DNA of 64,000 nt from an uncultured Acidobacteriaceae bacterium (GCA_903904755.1 CAIVDV010000040.1:122528-186527), one strand, 5' to 3'; positions 40,453-49,489 are shown, numbered from the stretch's first letter. Program-made: numbers and translations. Notes: generated by a model not told the origin, from the letters alone.

Positions 40453-41262
40453 ATGGCAACCAAAAAGTCCACGCCCGAAGCCACCCAGCCCGCCGTTTCT
40501 CCCACCTCGGAGCCAGCTCCCGCAGCCGCGCCAGCCCCCGCCAAAAGGCCCGCTAAGAAAGCTCCCGCCAAGCCCCGTGCAGCCAAGGCCCCAACCCCGC
40601 CGGCAAAGAAAGCTCCAGCCAAAAGAGCAGCCACCAAAGCCGCTCCCACCAAGGCCGCCAAGGCTCCCAGGCCCGCCGCCCTCAAAGCCCCCAAACCCGC
40701 CCAAACCGCCCAAATCCTCGACTCCAAGGTCGTCTACGAAGGCCGCCTCTTCCGCGTCCTCCAGGACCACATCATCGAGCCAGGCGGCGTCGAGTCCACC
40801 AAGGACATCATCCGCCACAACGGCTCCGTCGTCATCCTCGCCACCAACCCCGGTAAAAGCAAAAAGAACCCCTGGGTCGTCGTCGAGCGCCAGTACCGCC
40901 ACGCCGCCAACCAGTTCCTGTGGGAACTGCCCGCCGGCAAACTCGACCCCGGCGAAATCCCCCTCGTCGGCGCCAAACGCGAACTCGCCGAAGAAACCGG
41001 ATACCAGGCCACCAAGTGGTCCCCCCTCGTCAAGTACTACGCCAGCCCCGGCTTCCTCGGCGAAGCCATGATCGTCTTCCACGCTGAAGGCCTCATCGCC
41101 GGCGACGCCCACCCCGAAGAGGACGAGAAAATCGACTTCCGTCTCGTCAAGCTCTCCGACCTGCTCGAAATGATCGACAAGGGCAAAATCATCGACGGCA
41201 AAACCCTCACCTCCGTCCTCCTCTATGCCCGCCAACTCGGCATCAAGCCCAAAAGGAAATAG
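40453..41262 (+). CDS. NUDIX hydrolase (ADP-ribose pyrophosphatase-like) with histone-H1-like N-terminal tail
   Basis: 269 residues from the ATG with AAGGAC upstream; the track's earlier start lies in the divergent promoter region. Residues 1-~85 are almost only Ala, Lys and Pro (AKRPAKKAPAKPRAAKAPTP), like the tail of histone H1 or bacterial H1-like proteins. The NUDIX domain follows (~90-269), with box GKLDPGEIPLVGAKRELAEE-TG near 161 matching GX5EX7REUXEEXGU. ADP-ribose pyrophosphatases convert ADP-ribose to AMP and ribose-5-phosphate. A nucleic-acid-binding tail on such an enzyme is unusual. Confidence 0.87.
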   Translation: MATKKSTPEATQPAVSPTSEPAPAAAPAPAKRPAKKAPAKPRAAKAPTPPAKKAPAKRAATKAAPTKAAKAPRPAALKAPKPAQTAQILDSKVVYEGRLFRVLQDHIIEPGGVESTKDIIRHNGSVVILATNPGKSKKNPWVVVERQYRHAANQFLWELPAGKLDPGEIPLVGAKRELAEETGYQATKWSPLVKYYASPGFLGEAMIVFHAEGLIAGDAHPEEDEKIDFRLVKLSDLLEMIDKGKIIDGKTLTSVLLYARQLGIKPKRK

Positions 41263-41285
41263 CCCCCAGACACTCTCCAACATGC

Positions 41286-41314
41286 AAAAAGGCACCCATC
41301 GCTGGGTGCCTTTT
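41286..41314. terminator. Bidirectional terminator between NUDIX and citrate synthase genes
   Basis: AAAAAGGCACCCA-TCGC-TGGGTGCCTTTT lies between convergent stops, with A- and T-runs suited to both directions. Confidence 0.85.
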
Positions 41315-41333
41315 CCATTCGCTTTCCTTCCGC

Positions 41334-42467
41334 CTACCGGTCCTTCATCGGGATATAAGGCGCCGGATACCCTGGCCCAATATACTCCGCACGCGGACGA
41401 ATCAGCCGGTTGTCATCCAGTTGCTCAATCACGTGCGCCGCCCAGCCCGAAATCCGGCTCACCGCAAACACCGGCGTAAACAGATCCACATCCAGCCCCA
41501 GCATCGTGTACGTTGAGGCCGAGTAGAAGTCCACATTCGCGTTCAGCTTCTTCTCCGCCTTCACATACAGCTCAATCTGCCGCGACCACGGATACCAGCG
41601 CGTCTCGCCTGAATCCAGGCTCAGCTTCTCGCTCATCGCCCGCAGATGCGTCGCCCGAGGGTCTTCCGTCTTGTACACGCGATGCCCGAATCCGAAAATC
41701 TTCTTCTTCGCCGCCAGCAGCTCCTTCACATACTCCACCGGATCCTGTCCGCTCTTATCAATCGCATACAGCATCCGCATCGTCGCTTCATTCGCGCCGC
41801 CATGCAGCGGCCCCTTCAGCGCGCCAATCGCGCCCGTGACCGCCGAGTGGATATCCGACAGCGTCGCCGCAATCACCCGCGCCGCAAACGTCGAAGCATT
41901 CAGCTCGTGGTCGGCATGCAGAATCAGCGCCACATCCAGCGTCTTCGTCGCCGTCTCGCTTGGCACTTCCCCGTTCAGCATCCACAGGAAGTTGCCTGCA
42001 TGAGTCAAACTCGGGTCTGCCGGAACAATCTCCTTGCCCTTCCGCAGCCGGTCATAAATCGCCACAATCATGGCAATCTGGCTCGTCAGGTTGAACGCCT
42101 TCCGCACATTCGCCTGGTGAGAATTATCCTGCTCGTCCGCATCGTAAAAGCTCAGCGCGCTCACCGCAGTGCGCAGCACTTCCATCGGCGTCGCCGACGT
42201 CGGAAAACTCTTCAGCAGGCTCAGAATTCGCTCATCCAGCACCCGCGAGGCTGCCAGCGTCGTCGAAAACTCCTCCAGCTCCGCTGCGTTCGGCAACCGG
42301 CCGTTCCACAGCAGAAACGTCGTCTCCTCAAACATGGAGCGCACCGCCAGCTCGTGAATATCAATCCCGCGGTACGACAAAATCCCGGCATCGCCGTCAA
42401 TCCAGCAAATGCCCGAGTTGGCAGCGACAATCCCCTCAAGTCCCTTACCCGAAGTCGAGGTCGACAT
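41334..42467 (-). CDS. Citrate synthase
   Basis: 377 residues. The catalytic regions are HADHELNAS (His near 185), GPLHGGANEATM (His near 222), FGFGHRVYKTEDPRA (near 260) and NVDFYSASTY with the catalytic Asp near 315. The short length and absence of the Gram-negative N-terminal extension place it with the dimeric type, as in Bacillus CitZ or thermophiles; a 2-methylcitrate synthase activity cannot be excluded. It condenses acetyl-CoA with oxaloacetate in the TCA cycle. AGGGAG lies 13 bases before the ATG. Confidence 0.95.
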   Translation of the reverse strand: MSTSTSGKGLEGIVAANSGICWIDGDAGILSYRGIDIHELAVRSMFEETTFLLWNGRLPNAAELEEFSTTLAASRVLDERILSLLKSFPTSATPMEVLRTAVSALSFYDADEQDNSHQANVRKAFNLTSQIAMIVAIYDRLRKGKEIVPADPSLTHAGNFLWMLNGEVPSETATKTLDVALILHADHELNASTFAARVIAATLSDIHSAVTGAIGALKGPLHGGANEATMRMLYAIDKSGQDPVEYVKELLAAKKKIFGFGHRVYKTEDPRATHLRAMSEKLSLDSGETRWYPWSRQIELYVKAEKKLNANVDFYSASTYTMLGLDVDLFTPVFAVSRISGWAAHVIEQLDDNRLIRPRAEYIGPGYPAPYIPMKDR

Positions 42468-42898
42468 ATGTATAGCGTTCTCCCTGTCCGTATAGTGCGC
42501 CGGTGAAACGCCTGAGACAGCGATTCCATGCGGAATATTCCTATCTCAGAAAAAAAGGATGGCACCCCTTTTATAGCGCAGCGATTCCATGCTTGTCACT
42601 TTCCCCGCCCGCCTGCCCTCAAACCCCGCTCGTAGCGCGGCAATCCTTACTCTCCCCGCACCTCGCCCGCCAACCGCTTTCCCGCTACCGTATCCATTCC
42701 AGCTCGCCGATTTCCCCTTCCCAACCACCGTTCTCGCCGTCCAATTGAGTATGCTTGTACGCAGGTGCCCAAACGCCCCGCAGACAGGCCGAAATCTCAG
42801 CCGACCTGCCCGGCAATGGCAATAGACCGGCGCGGCCCTACTGCATCTGCCTCACCTCTGGCTCCTGCAACACGGCCCATCCGGCGAAAGGTGAACAC
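42468..42898. other. 431-bp divergent intergenic region with a 14-bp direct repeat
   Basis: It separates citrate synthase (minus) from the coiled-coil membrane protein (plus). The part next to citrate synthase is relatively AT-rich and contains two copies of CAGCGATTCCATGC. The right part is C-rich with no recognised motif and no gene. Confidence 0.55.
42518..42592. promoter_or_regulatory. Direct repeat CAGCGATTCCATGC x2 upstream of citrate synthase
   Basis: Two identical 14-mers start 61 bp apart and bracket an A-run and TATAG-containing segment, 51-125 bp before the citrate synthase start. They could be regulator sites or a small duplication. Confidence 0.45.
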
Positions 42899-43729
42899 AT
42901 GAGCGAGTTGGAAACTCCCAACTCCCGGTCAATTTCGGGAGCTTTTCTTGGAGTAGTCGCCGTAGCGCTGGTCCTGGCGCTGGCAGGCTTGATTTGGACC
43001 TACACCCTGGCCGGCAGGCTCACCCACGCGGAAACCGCCCTCACTGAGGCAAACCAGCAGAACTCCAAGCTGGCCGCCGACCTCCGCGAAACCAACGCCC
43101 GCCTCAAAGTCACCAACGAAGAGCTCGGCGAAAAACTCGGACTCACCCAGAAGCAGCTCGAAGCACGCGCCCAGGACATCCTCCGCCGCGAAGAAGCCGA
43201 CAGCCAGCGTCTCGAATCCGCTCAGGCCGCCACCAACCAAAAGGTCACCGCCGTCTCCTCCGAAGTCTCCTCCGTCAAAACCGATGTCGGCGGCGTCAAA
43301 ACCGATGTCGCAAAAACCCAGAGCGACCTCGCCTCCACCATCGCCCAGCTCCAGTCCATCAAGGGCGACGTCAGCGACCACTCCTCCCTCATCGCCCGCA
43401 ATCACGACGAGCTGGAAATCCTCAAGCACCGCGGAGACCGCAACATCTACGAGTTCACCATCACCAAGGGCCAGCGTAAACCCGTCGGCACCATCAGCCT
43501 CGAACTCAAAAAGGCCGACAACAAAAAGAGCCGCTTCACCCTCGATGTCTTCTCTGACGACAAGCTCTACGAAAAGAAGGACCGCAACCTCAACGAGCCC
43601 CTGCAGTTCTACTCCGGCAAGGACCCCCTCCTTTTCGAGATCGTAGTCAACTCCGTCAGTGCCAAAAACACCGTCACCGGCTACCTCTCCACTCCCAAAA
43701 ACGCCCCCGCCCCGGCCAACATCCAGTAA
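42899..43729 (+). CDS. Membrane-anchored coiled-coil protein, unrecognised
   Basis: 276 residues from the ATG preceded by AAAGGTG. One membrane helix near 14-40 (GAFLGVVAVALVLALAGLIWTY) is followed by a long coiled coil (~42-175), with heptads and a short internal repeat VSSVKTDVGGVKTDVAKTQS. A beta-rich C-terminal domain (~185-260, IYEFTITKGQRKPVGTISLE) ends in a Pro/Ala tail. It probably faces the periplasm. No family is recognised; the build recalls proteins that span or organise the envelope. A strong terminator follows. Confidence 0.82.
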   Translation: MSELETPNSRSISGAFLGVVAVALVLALAGLIWTYTLAGRLTHAETALTEANQQNSKLAADLRETNARLKVTNEELGEKLGLTQKQLEARAQDILRREEADSQRLESAQAATNQKVTAVSSEVSSVKTDVGGVKTDVAKTQSDLASTIAQLQSIKGDVSDHSSLIARNHDELEILKHRGDRNIYEFTITKGQRKPVGTISLELKKADNKKSRFTLDVFSDDKLYEKKDRNLNEPLQFYSGKDPLLFEIVVNSVSAKNTVTGYLSTPKNAPAPANIQ

Positions 43730-43754
43730 CCGGGCACCCGGCAAATAGTCCAAC

Positions 43755-43790
43755 GCACGAGGGCCGCTCCACCCGGAGCGGCCCTCGTGC
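43755..43790. terminator. Perfect 16-bp hairpin terminator
   Basis: GCACGAGGGCCGCTCC-ACCC-GGAGCGGCCCTCGTGC, between convergent genes; the stem is long and perfect, with no T-run. A heptamer repeat follows immediately. Confidence 0.75.
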
Positions 43791-43795
43791 ATCTA

Positions 43796-43830
43796 ACCCC
43801 TGACCCCTGATCACTGACCACTGGCCACTA
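43796..43830 (+). repeat. Heptamer minisatellite, copy 7
   Basis: CCCCTGA, CCCCTGA, TCACTGA, CCACTGG and CCACTA units between two convergent genes. It is one of the two copies not upstream of any plus-strand gene start. Confidence 0.7.
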
Positions 43831-43833
43831 CAC

Positions 43834-44460
43834 TCACTTCAACTCCGTCACCACCCCAGGCGCCGGCACCAGCACCAGATTCGGATGCATCTGGATATCC
43901 AGCGTGATATTCATATCCCGTTGCGCGGCCCATTCCGTCTGGTTCACGTGGTACGCCGTCACCACTTGCCCGTCCAGCACCTCGCCCGGCTTAATCACCG
44001 TATCCCTCACCAGCGTCTTGGCATGCACACCGCTCAGTTGCGGATACGCCACAAAAATCCGCTCATAGTCCGTCGCCGTCACGCCCATGCTTGAGTGCAG
44101 CCCGTCGGCAAAGTTGATGTTGCTGCTCATGTCGTGCAGCACAATCGGCTCATCGCTCTGGTTCCGCACGCGCACCAACGCAAATACCAGCACCTGGTCA
44201 AATTGCTGCTTCGCCAGCGCCACGCCCGCCGCGTCATGCGGCGCAGATATTGTGTGCACCGGATACACATACACATGCGTAATTTCCCCGGCCGCTACCG
44301 GCGGCTTGTGCGCCGTGATGTAGAAAATCCAGATTCCCATGCAGAGAATCACCACCGAAAACGTCACGGCGATAAAGAAATGACCGCTGCCCTTGGCCAA
44401 ATCTTCCCCGTGCGCGCTCGCGTCGTCGGCTTGCAGTGCGTCTTCTTTTAACAGGCTCAT
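43834..44460 (-). CDS. Single-pass membrane protein, hypothetical
   Basis: 208 residues. A cytosolic acidic N-terminus (~1-27) leads to one membrane helix (HFFIAVTFSVVILCMGIWIFYI, ~28-50) and a periplasmic beta-rich domain with ITHVYVYPVHTIS, LVFALVRVRNQSDEPIVLHDM and VIKPGEVLDGQVV. The latter pattern resembles DUF4352/telomeric-repeat-like Ig domains that respond to or stabilise envelope proteins, but I cannot assign a family. It lies 80 bp downstream of polX on the same strand reading away from it. Confidence 0.7.
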   Translation of the reverse strand: MSLLKEDALQADDASAHGEDLAKGSGHFFIAVTFSVVILCMGIWIFYITAHKPPVAAGEITHVYVYPVHTISAPHDAAGVALAKQQFDQVLVFALVRVRNQSDEPIVLHDMSSNINFADGLHSSMGVTATDYERIFVAYPQLSGVHAKTLVRDTVIKPGEVLDGQVVTAYHVNQTEWAAQRDMNITLDIQMHPNLVLVPAPGVVTELK

Positions 44461-44539
44461 AGCGAGCTAATCTTAACCTGAATCGCACCCTCCCTGCGCA
44501 GGAAACTCTCCGCAAATCCTGAAATTCCATCCGCCCCGC

Positions 44540-46306
44540 TCACGGCCGCTTCCGTAACGCCGCCAAAAACGCATCCGCCTCCAGCGTATTCAGCACCTCA
44601 CCCGCCGTCAGCCAGGCCCGCCGCAACTGCCTCACTCCAAAGCTCATCTTCTCCAAATGCCGCCAGTCGTGCGCATCCGTATTCACCACCACCTTGCAGC
44701 CCAGTTCCTTCGCCAGCCGCAAATCCCGCTCGTTCAGGTCCAGCCGCTCCGGCGCGGCATTATGCTCCACTGCCACACCCAGTTCCGCGCACCGCTTCAG
44801 CACCGACGGCAGGTCCAGCGCAAAAGCCTCCCGCTTCAGCAGCAACCTTCCCGTCGGATGCCCCAGCACCCGAACATAAGGGTTCTCTACCGCCCGCAGC
44901 ACCCGCGCCGTCATCTCTTCCCTCGGCTGCTGGAACAGCGTGTGCACGCTCGCAATCACCACATCCATCTCCGCCAGCACCTCGTCCGGCAGGTCCAGCG
45001 TCCCATCGCCCAGAATGTCCACCTCAATCCCGGCAAACACCCGGATCCGCCCCTCCATCTCTCGGTCCACCGCCCGTATCTGCCGCACATGCTCCACCGC
45101 CCGCGCCTCATCCAGCCCATTCGTCATCGCCAGATTCTTGCTGTGGTCGGTGATCGCTATATACCCATACCCCCGCGCCAGCGCCGCATCCGCCATCTCA
45201 CGTATGGAGTTGTGACCATCCGTCGCATGCGTATGCATATGCACATCCCCGCGGATATCCCCCACCTCAATCAGCTTCGGTAGCCGGCTCCTCCCTCCCC
45301 CTTCAAGAATCGCCGCTTCTATCTCGCCCAGGTTCTCCCGCATCTCCGGTGGAATCCACGACAGCCCCAGCGCCCCGTAAATCTCCTCTTCCGTCGCCGC
45401 CGCCACCACACTCTCGTCATCCAGCCGCGCCAGCGACCACTCGCTCAGCGTGTACCCCAGCTTCAGCGCCCGCTGCCGCAGCGCCACGTTATGCGCCTTG
45501 CTCCCGGTAAAGTACTGCAGCGCCGCCCCAAAACTCCTCGCCGGAAGCAGCCGCACATCCACCTGCAAACTGTTCTGCAGATAAAAACTCACCTTGTTCT
45601 CGCCCTTCGCAATCAAATCCCGCATCCCCGAATACGCCGCCACATACTCCACCATCGCAACCGTTTGTCTCGGCTCGCACGCCGTCCCCGTCACCAGCAG
45701 ATCCAGGTCCCCATTTGTCTCCCGCCCGCGCCGCAGGCTCCCCGCCGGCGTCACCCGCGCCACCGTTCCCGGTCCCGGATACGCCATCAGATATGCCACC
45801 AGCTGCCCCGCCGCTGCCTCCGCATGGTCTATCCGGAACCGCCCCGCGCTCTTCCGAAAATCCTCAATCCCCTTTTTCAGCTTCTCAATCTGCTTCTCGC
45901 CCATCCGCGGCAGCCCCTTCAGCCGCCCTGCATCAATCGCCGCCGCCAGCCCGTCAATCGAGGCAATCTGCGCCGCATCCCACAGCAGCGCCACCGTCTT
46001 CGGCCCCATCCCCGGCAACTGCAGCAAATCCAATATCCCCGCCGAGTACTTCGCCAGCAGCTCATCCCGCAACGGCAAACTCCCCGTCTCCACCGCCGCC
46101 TGGATATTCGCCGCCATCCCCTTCCCAATACCCGGAATCTCCAGCAGCCGCGCCGTATCCGCAGCCAGCGCCGCCAGCTCCGCCGTACTCTGCTCCGCAG
46201 CCTCCGCCGCCCGCCGATAACTCCGTATCCGGAACCCGTCCCCGCCTGAAATCTCCAGCAAATCCCCCGTCTCCGTCAGCAGCCGCGCAATCGTCGCATT
46301 CTCCAT
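44540..46306 (-). CDS. polX: PolX-type DNA polymerase/3'-5' exonuclease
   Basis: 588 residues. The N-terminal helix-hairpin-helix region contains LLEIPGIGKGMAANIQ and LLQLPGMGPKTVALLW. The X-family nucleotidyltransferase motif GSLRRGRETNGDLDLLV near 190-205 carries the metal Asp pair. The C-terminal PHP domain (~345-588) shows DVHMHTHATDGHNSI, YIAITDHSKNL, EVDILGDG and VVNTDAHDW, supplying the metal-dependent exonuclease. The length and order are those of bacterial PolX enzymes such as Bacillus YshC, acting in gap-filling repair. It is a single gene. Confidence 0.95.
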   Translation of the reverse strand: MENATIARLLTETGDLLEISGGDGFRIRSYRRAAEAAEQSTAELAALAADTARLLEIPGIGKGMAANIQAAVETGSLPLRDELLAKYSAGILDLLQLPGMGPKTVALLWDAAQIASIDGLAAAIDAGRLKGLPRMGEKQIEKLKKGIEDFRKSAGRFRIDHAEAAAGQLVAYLMAYPGPGTVARVTPAGSLRRGRETNGDLDLLVTGTACEPRQTVAMVEYVAAYSGMRDLIAKGENKVSFYLQNSLQVDVRLLPARSFGAALQYFTGSKAHNVALRQRALKLGYTLSEWSLARLDDESVVAAATEEEIYGALGLSWIPPEMRENLGEIEAAILEGGGRSRLPKLIEVGDIRGDVHMHTHATDGHNSIREMADAALARGYGYIAITDHSKNLAMTNGLDEARAVEHVRQIRAVDREMEGRIRVFAGIEVDILGDGTLDLPDEVLAEMDVVIASVHTLFQQPREEMTARVLRAVENPYVRVLGHPTGRLLLKREAFALDLPSVLKRCAELGVAVEHNAAPERLDLNERDLRLAKELGCKVVVNTDAHDWRHLEKMSFGVRQLRRAWLTAGEVLNTLEADAFLAALRKRP

Positions 46307-46369
46307 CGTCCCCTCCCGCCCCCAGTATCACCCGCGCCGCACGACCCACTCCACCCCAAAAAACAAAAC

Positions 46370-46398
46370 CGCCGGCCCCGTTTCTCACAGGGCCGGCG
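46370..46398 (-). terminator. Terminator downstream of the cold-shock gene
   Basis: On the minus strand CGCCGGCCCTGTGAGAAACG pairs into a 9-bp stem followed by GTTTTGTTTTTTGG. It is 126 bp beyond the csp stop, leaving an untranslated 3' segment with no recognised content. Confidence 0.75.
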
Positions 46399-46523
46399 AT
46401 TCTCTGGGGAAGGCGTCTACCCCTCGCAGATCAATCCATCCATCAACCGGGCAACACAGGGAAATCCCGCGCTGCCCGCTCGGCAGTGTTCCTATTCCGG
46501 ATACCTTGCACCAAACCGCCTCG

Positions 46524-46751
46524 TCAGGCTGCGGCTTCAGTGTCCTTTGCGCGTACGACTCCGTCTGCCTGGGGACCCTTGTTGCCCGTCACGATGTCAA
46601 ACTCCACCGCGTCCCCTTCCTTCAGCGACTTGTAGCCGTCCACCTGGATTGCCGAATAATGCACAAAAACATCAGGCCCATCTTCTCTTCCGATAAACCC
46701 GAAACCTTTGGCATTGTTGAACCACTTCACTGTTCCTTTGTATTGACCCAC
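46524..46751 (-). CDS. Cold-shock domain protein
   Basis: 75 residues, a single OB-fold cold-shock domain with RNP1 KGFGFIG and RNP2 VFVHYSAI. It binds single-stranded RNA and DNA and melts RNA structure. The normal size is ~66-70; a short Ala-rich tail (AKDTEAAA) is added. A purine-rich untranslated leader (GGAAGGAAGAAAG) lies just upstream, with a possible -10 TAGAAT about 55 bp before the ATG. It is monocistronic. Confidence 0.96.
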   Translation of the reverse strand: MGQYKGTVKWFNNAKGFGFIGREDGPDVFVHYSAIQVDGYKSLKEGDAVEFDIVTGNKGPQADGVVRAKDTEAAA

Positions 46752-46893
46752 CGTCTTTCTTCCTTCCTGAAACGAACGATTGCGACGTTTTGGGGAAGCC
46801 GCTGTATTCTATGACGCTCTTTTTACCGGAAAGGTTTTTCATACCTCCGCAAAAAGCCTCCGCCCTCGCACCCCACACCTCCCCGCCAACCCT

Positions 46894-46930
46894 CTTCACT
46901 AACCTCTGTCCACTGTCCACACTCCACTCG
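46894..46930 (+). repeat. Heptamer minisatellite, degenerate copy 8
   Basis: TTCACTAACCTCTGTCCACT-type units of about 7 bp, 31 bp before the cysteine desulfurase start. It resembles the decayed right half of the 15.1 kb array. Confidence 0.55.
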
Positions 46931-46961
46931 CCGTAGAATGAATCAGGAGACACATCTCACC

Positions 46962-48122
46962 ATGCCCCGCATCTATATGGACGCCAACGCCACCACCCCC
47001 CTCCTTCCAGAAGTCATCGACGCCATGCGTCCCTACTGGCTTGAGGCTTACGGCAATGCCAGCTCCATCCACCGCGAAGGCCAGACGGCCCGCAAGGGCG
47101 TCGAGCACGCCCGCGCCGCCGTCGCTGAGCTACTCAACTGCCGCGACGCCGAAGTTGTCTTCAACTCCGGCGGCACCGAAGGCGACAACGCTGCCATCTT
47201 TGGCCTCATGCGCCCTGGCGACCACCTCATCACCACCTCCATCGAGCACTCAGCCGTCCTCGCCCCCGCCCGCAAACTCGCCGAGTCTGGTCAGGACGTC
47301 ACCTTCATCGACCCCCTCCCCAGCGGCCTTATCTCCCCCAAGTCCATCCAGGCCGCCCTGCGCCCCAATACCCGCCTCATCTCCGTCATGCTCGCCAACA
47401 ATGAGACCGGCGTCCTCCAGCCCATCCGCGAAATCGCTGCCATCGCCCGCACCGCCGGCGCATTCCTTCACGTCGATGCCGTACAGGCCGCCGGCAAAAT
47501 CCCCATCGATGTCGAAGCCCTCGGCTGCCACCTCCTCTCCATCAGCGGCCACAAAATGCACGCCCCCAAGGGCGTCGGCGCACTCTTCGTCCGCCGAGGA
47601 ACCCCCCTCGACCCCGTCCAGATTGGCGGTAGCCACGAGCGCCGCCGTCGCGCCGGCACTGAGAATGTCCCCGGCATCGTGGCCCTCGGCCGCGCCGCCG
47701 AGCTCGCACTCAACTCCCTCGCCGACGGCGCAATGCTCCGCCTCGCCCAACTCCGCGACCGCCTCGAAGCCGGCATCCTCGCCCAAATCCCCCGCACCGG
47801 CGTCAACGGAGCTGGAGCCCCCCGCGTCGCCAACACCACCAACATCTGGTTCGACCTCGTTGATACCGAGGCCCTCGTCATAGCCCTCGACCTCAAGGAC
47901 ATCGCCGTCTCTGGCGGCTCCGCATGCGCCTCCGGCTCCACCGATCCATCCCACGTCCTCATGGCCATGGGCCTCGATAAAACCCGCGCCCGCGGCAGCC
48001 TCCGCTTCAGCCTCCTCAAAACCATCACCGAGGCCGAAATCGACCGCGCCCTCGCCATCGTTCCCGCCGCCGTACTCCACCTCCGCGCCCTTTCCCCGCA
48101 GGAAGCAGGTACCGCCGGATGA
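46962..48122 (+). CDS. Cysteine desulfurase (NifS/IscS family)
   Basis: 386 residues from the ATG at [12 protein letters not shown], with AGGAG 12 bases upstream; the earlier in-frame ATG adds eight residues and has no ribosome site. The PLP Lys lies in [12 protein letters not shown] near 199, and [13 protein letters not shown] and [11 protein letters not shown] are family motifs. The catalytic Cys in [10 protein letters not shown] near 322 sits on the flexible loop. The ATGA overlap with mnmA makes it the likely sulfur donor for tRNA thiolation, as in Bacillus YrvO-MnmA; there is no iscU or suf gene beside it. Confidence 0.93.
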   Translation: MPRIYMDANATTPLLPEVIDAMRPYWLEAYGNASSIHREGQTARKGVEHARAAVAELLNCRDAEVVFNSGGTEGDNAAIFGLMRPGDHLITTSIEHSAVLAPARKLAESGQDVTFIDPLPSGLISPKSIQAALRPNTRLISVMLANNETGVLQPIREIAAIARTAGAFLHVDAVQAAGKIPIDVEALGCHLLSISGHKMHAPKGVGALFVRRGTPLDPVQIGGSHERRRRAGTENVPGIVALGRAAELALNSLADGAMLRLAQLRDRLEAGILAQIPRTGVNGAGAPRVANTTNIWFDLVDTEALVIALDLKDIAVSGGSACASGSTDPSHVLMAMGLDKTRARGSLRFSLLKTITEAEIDRALAIVPAAVLHLRALSPQEAGTAG

Positions 48123-49261
48123 CCACCACCCCCGAAATCATCGCCGTAGCCATGTCCGGTGGCGTCGACTCCTCCACCGTCGCCGCCATGCTCACCCGTG
48201 ACGGCGCACAGGTCATCGGCCTCACCCTACAGCTCTGGGACCAGAACCGCCTCGCCGGAAAGCCCGGGACCCCCGACGCCCCCAAAACCGGCCGCTGCTG
48301 CTCCCTCGACGACGTCTACGACGCCCGCCGTGTCGCCGAGACCCTTGGCATCCCTTACTATGTCGTCAACCAGCAGGAGCGCTTCGAGCAGGACGTCGTC
48401 CGCCCCTTCGTCAACGACTACCTCAACGGACGCACCCCCATCCCTTGCTCCCTCTGCAATAACCACCTCAAGTTCGACCAGCTCCTCATCACCGCCCGCC
48501 AAATCGGCGCAACCCACATCGCCACCGGCCACTACGCCCGCAACCACTACGACCCCATCCGCGGCCGCTGGATCCTCTCCCGCCCCGCCGACCGCGCCAA
48601 AGACCAGACCTGGTTCCTCTTCGGCCTCACTCAGGACCAGCTCGCCCACACCCTCTTCCCCCTCGGTAACCTCACCAAGCCTGAGGTCCGCGACATCGCG
48701 CGCACCAGTAAGCTCGCCCTCGCCGATAAGCCCGACTCCCAGGAAATCTGCTTCATCCCCGGCGGCGACTACAAGCAGTTCATCGCAAACTACCTCGAAG
48801 AGCAGGGCCTGCCCCTCCCCGATACCTCCGGCACCCTCGTCTCCACCACCGGTGCCCCACTCGGCCAGCACTCCGGCGTCCACAACTTCACCATCGGCCA
48901 GCGCAAGGGCCTCGGCGTCACCGCCCCCAACCCCCTCTACGTCCTCAACATCGACAAGGCCACCCGCCAGGTCACCGTCGGCCCCGAGTCCTCGCTCAAC
49001 ATCTCCACCCTCACCGTCCACCGAATCAACTGGGTCTCCATCCCCGGCATCTCCGGCCCCACACGCGCCCAGGTCAAAATCCGCCACGTCCACGAGCCCG
49101 CCCCCGCTCTCCTCGAACTCCTCCCCCCCGACCCCGCCTCCTCCGAGACCGGCCAGCTCCTCCGCGTCACCTTCGACACTCCCCAGCGCGCCATCACCCC
49201 CGGCCACTCCGCCGTCTTCTATAAAGGCGACGAAGTCCTCGGCGGCGGCTGGATCGTCTAA
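48119..49261 (+). CDS. mnmA: tRNA 2-thiouridylase MnmA
   Basis: 380 residues. The PP-loop [16 protein letters not shown] (SGGVDSS near 12-18) binds ATP. The catalytic Cys lies in [11 protein letters not shown] near 112, the second in [15 protein letters not shown] near 211. C-terminal beta domains show GQRKGLGV and [13 protein letters not shown]. It thiolates U34 of tRNA Lys, Glu and Gln, with sulfur from the cysteine desulfurase encoded four bases upstream in an overlapping stop-start. An insert [20 protein letters not shown] carries an unusual Cys pair. Confidence 0.95.
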   Translation: MTTTPEIIAVAMSGGVDSSTVAAMLTRDGAQVIGLTLQLWDQNRLAGKPGTPDAPKTGRCCSLDDVYDARRVAETLGIPYYVVNQQERFEQDVVRPFVNDYLNGRTPIPCSLCNNHLKFDQLLITARQIGATHIATGHYARNHYDPIRGRWILSRPADRAKDQTWFLFGLTQDQLAHTLFPLGNLTKPEVRDIARTSKLALADKPDSQEICFIPGGDYKQFIANYLEEQGLPLPDTSGTLVSTTGAPLGQHSGVHNFTIGQRKGLGVTAPNPLYVLNIDKATRQVTVGPESSLNISTLTVHRINWVSIPGISGPTRAQVKIRHVHEPAPALLELLPPDPASSETGQLLRVTFDTPQRAITPGHSAVFYKGDEVLGGGWIV

Positions 49262-49336
49262 GAGCCTATCCCAGAAACACCCCCAATCCTCTCGACGCGG
49301 CAGCTCACACCGCCTCAATCCTCACCAGTCAAGCCA

Positions 49337-49377
49337 ACTTGCTGACTTGCTAGGTCGCAAAGCGACGCTAACTTGCT
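49337..49377 (+). repeat. ACTTGCT heptamer x3 around a GTCGC-AAA-GCGAC hairpin
   Basis: Two ACTTGCT copies 8 bp apart, a small perfect hairpin, then a third copy. The sequence is unlike the CCCCTGA family but has the same unit length. It lies after mnmA. Confidence 0.5.
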
Positions 49378-49407
49378 ACACCGTACCCAAGCCCATCCCA
49401 GACCAAA

Positions 49408-49474
49408 ATACTTAAATTTTCACTTGACTATCCACCCCATATCGCCCAATACTTAATCGAAAACTTAACTATCC
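49408..49474 (+). promoter_or_regulatory. 26-bp direct repeat pair, likely operator of the SRPBCC/ArsR operon
   Basis: ATACTTAA-N6-ACTTGACTATCC and ATACTTAA-N6-ACTTAACTATCC start 41 bp apart, about four helical turns. Each contains two ACTTRA hexamers 12 bp apart. The second copy ends 15 bp before the ATG, so a bound protein would cover the promoter and ribosome site. TTGACT in the first copy may be a -35. This AT-rich island is exceptional in the window. Confidence 0.65.
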
Positions 49475-49489
49475 CGAGGGAGTACACCC

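Noticed and set aside
42503-42748. 81-residue plus-strand ORF between citrate synthase and the coiled-coil gene
   Set aside because: Low-complexity Ser/Pro sequence with no ribosome site; it is typical of non-coding C-rich DNA here.
46752-46893. Riboswitch or cold-shock leader RNA before the csp gene
   Set aside because: No conserved cold-box or stable leader fold could be recognised by eye; the leader is only purine-rich.
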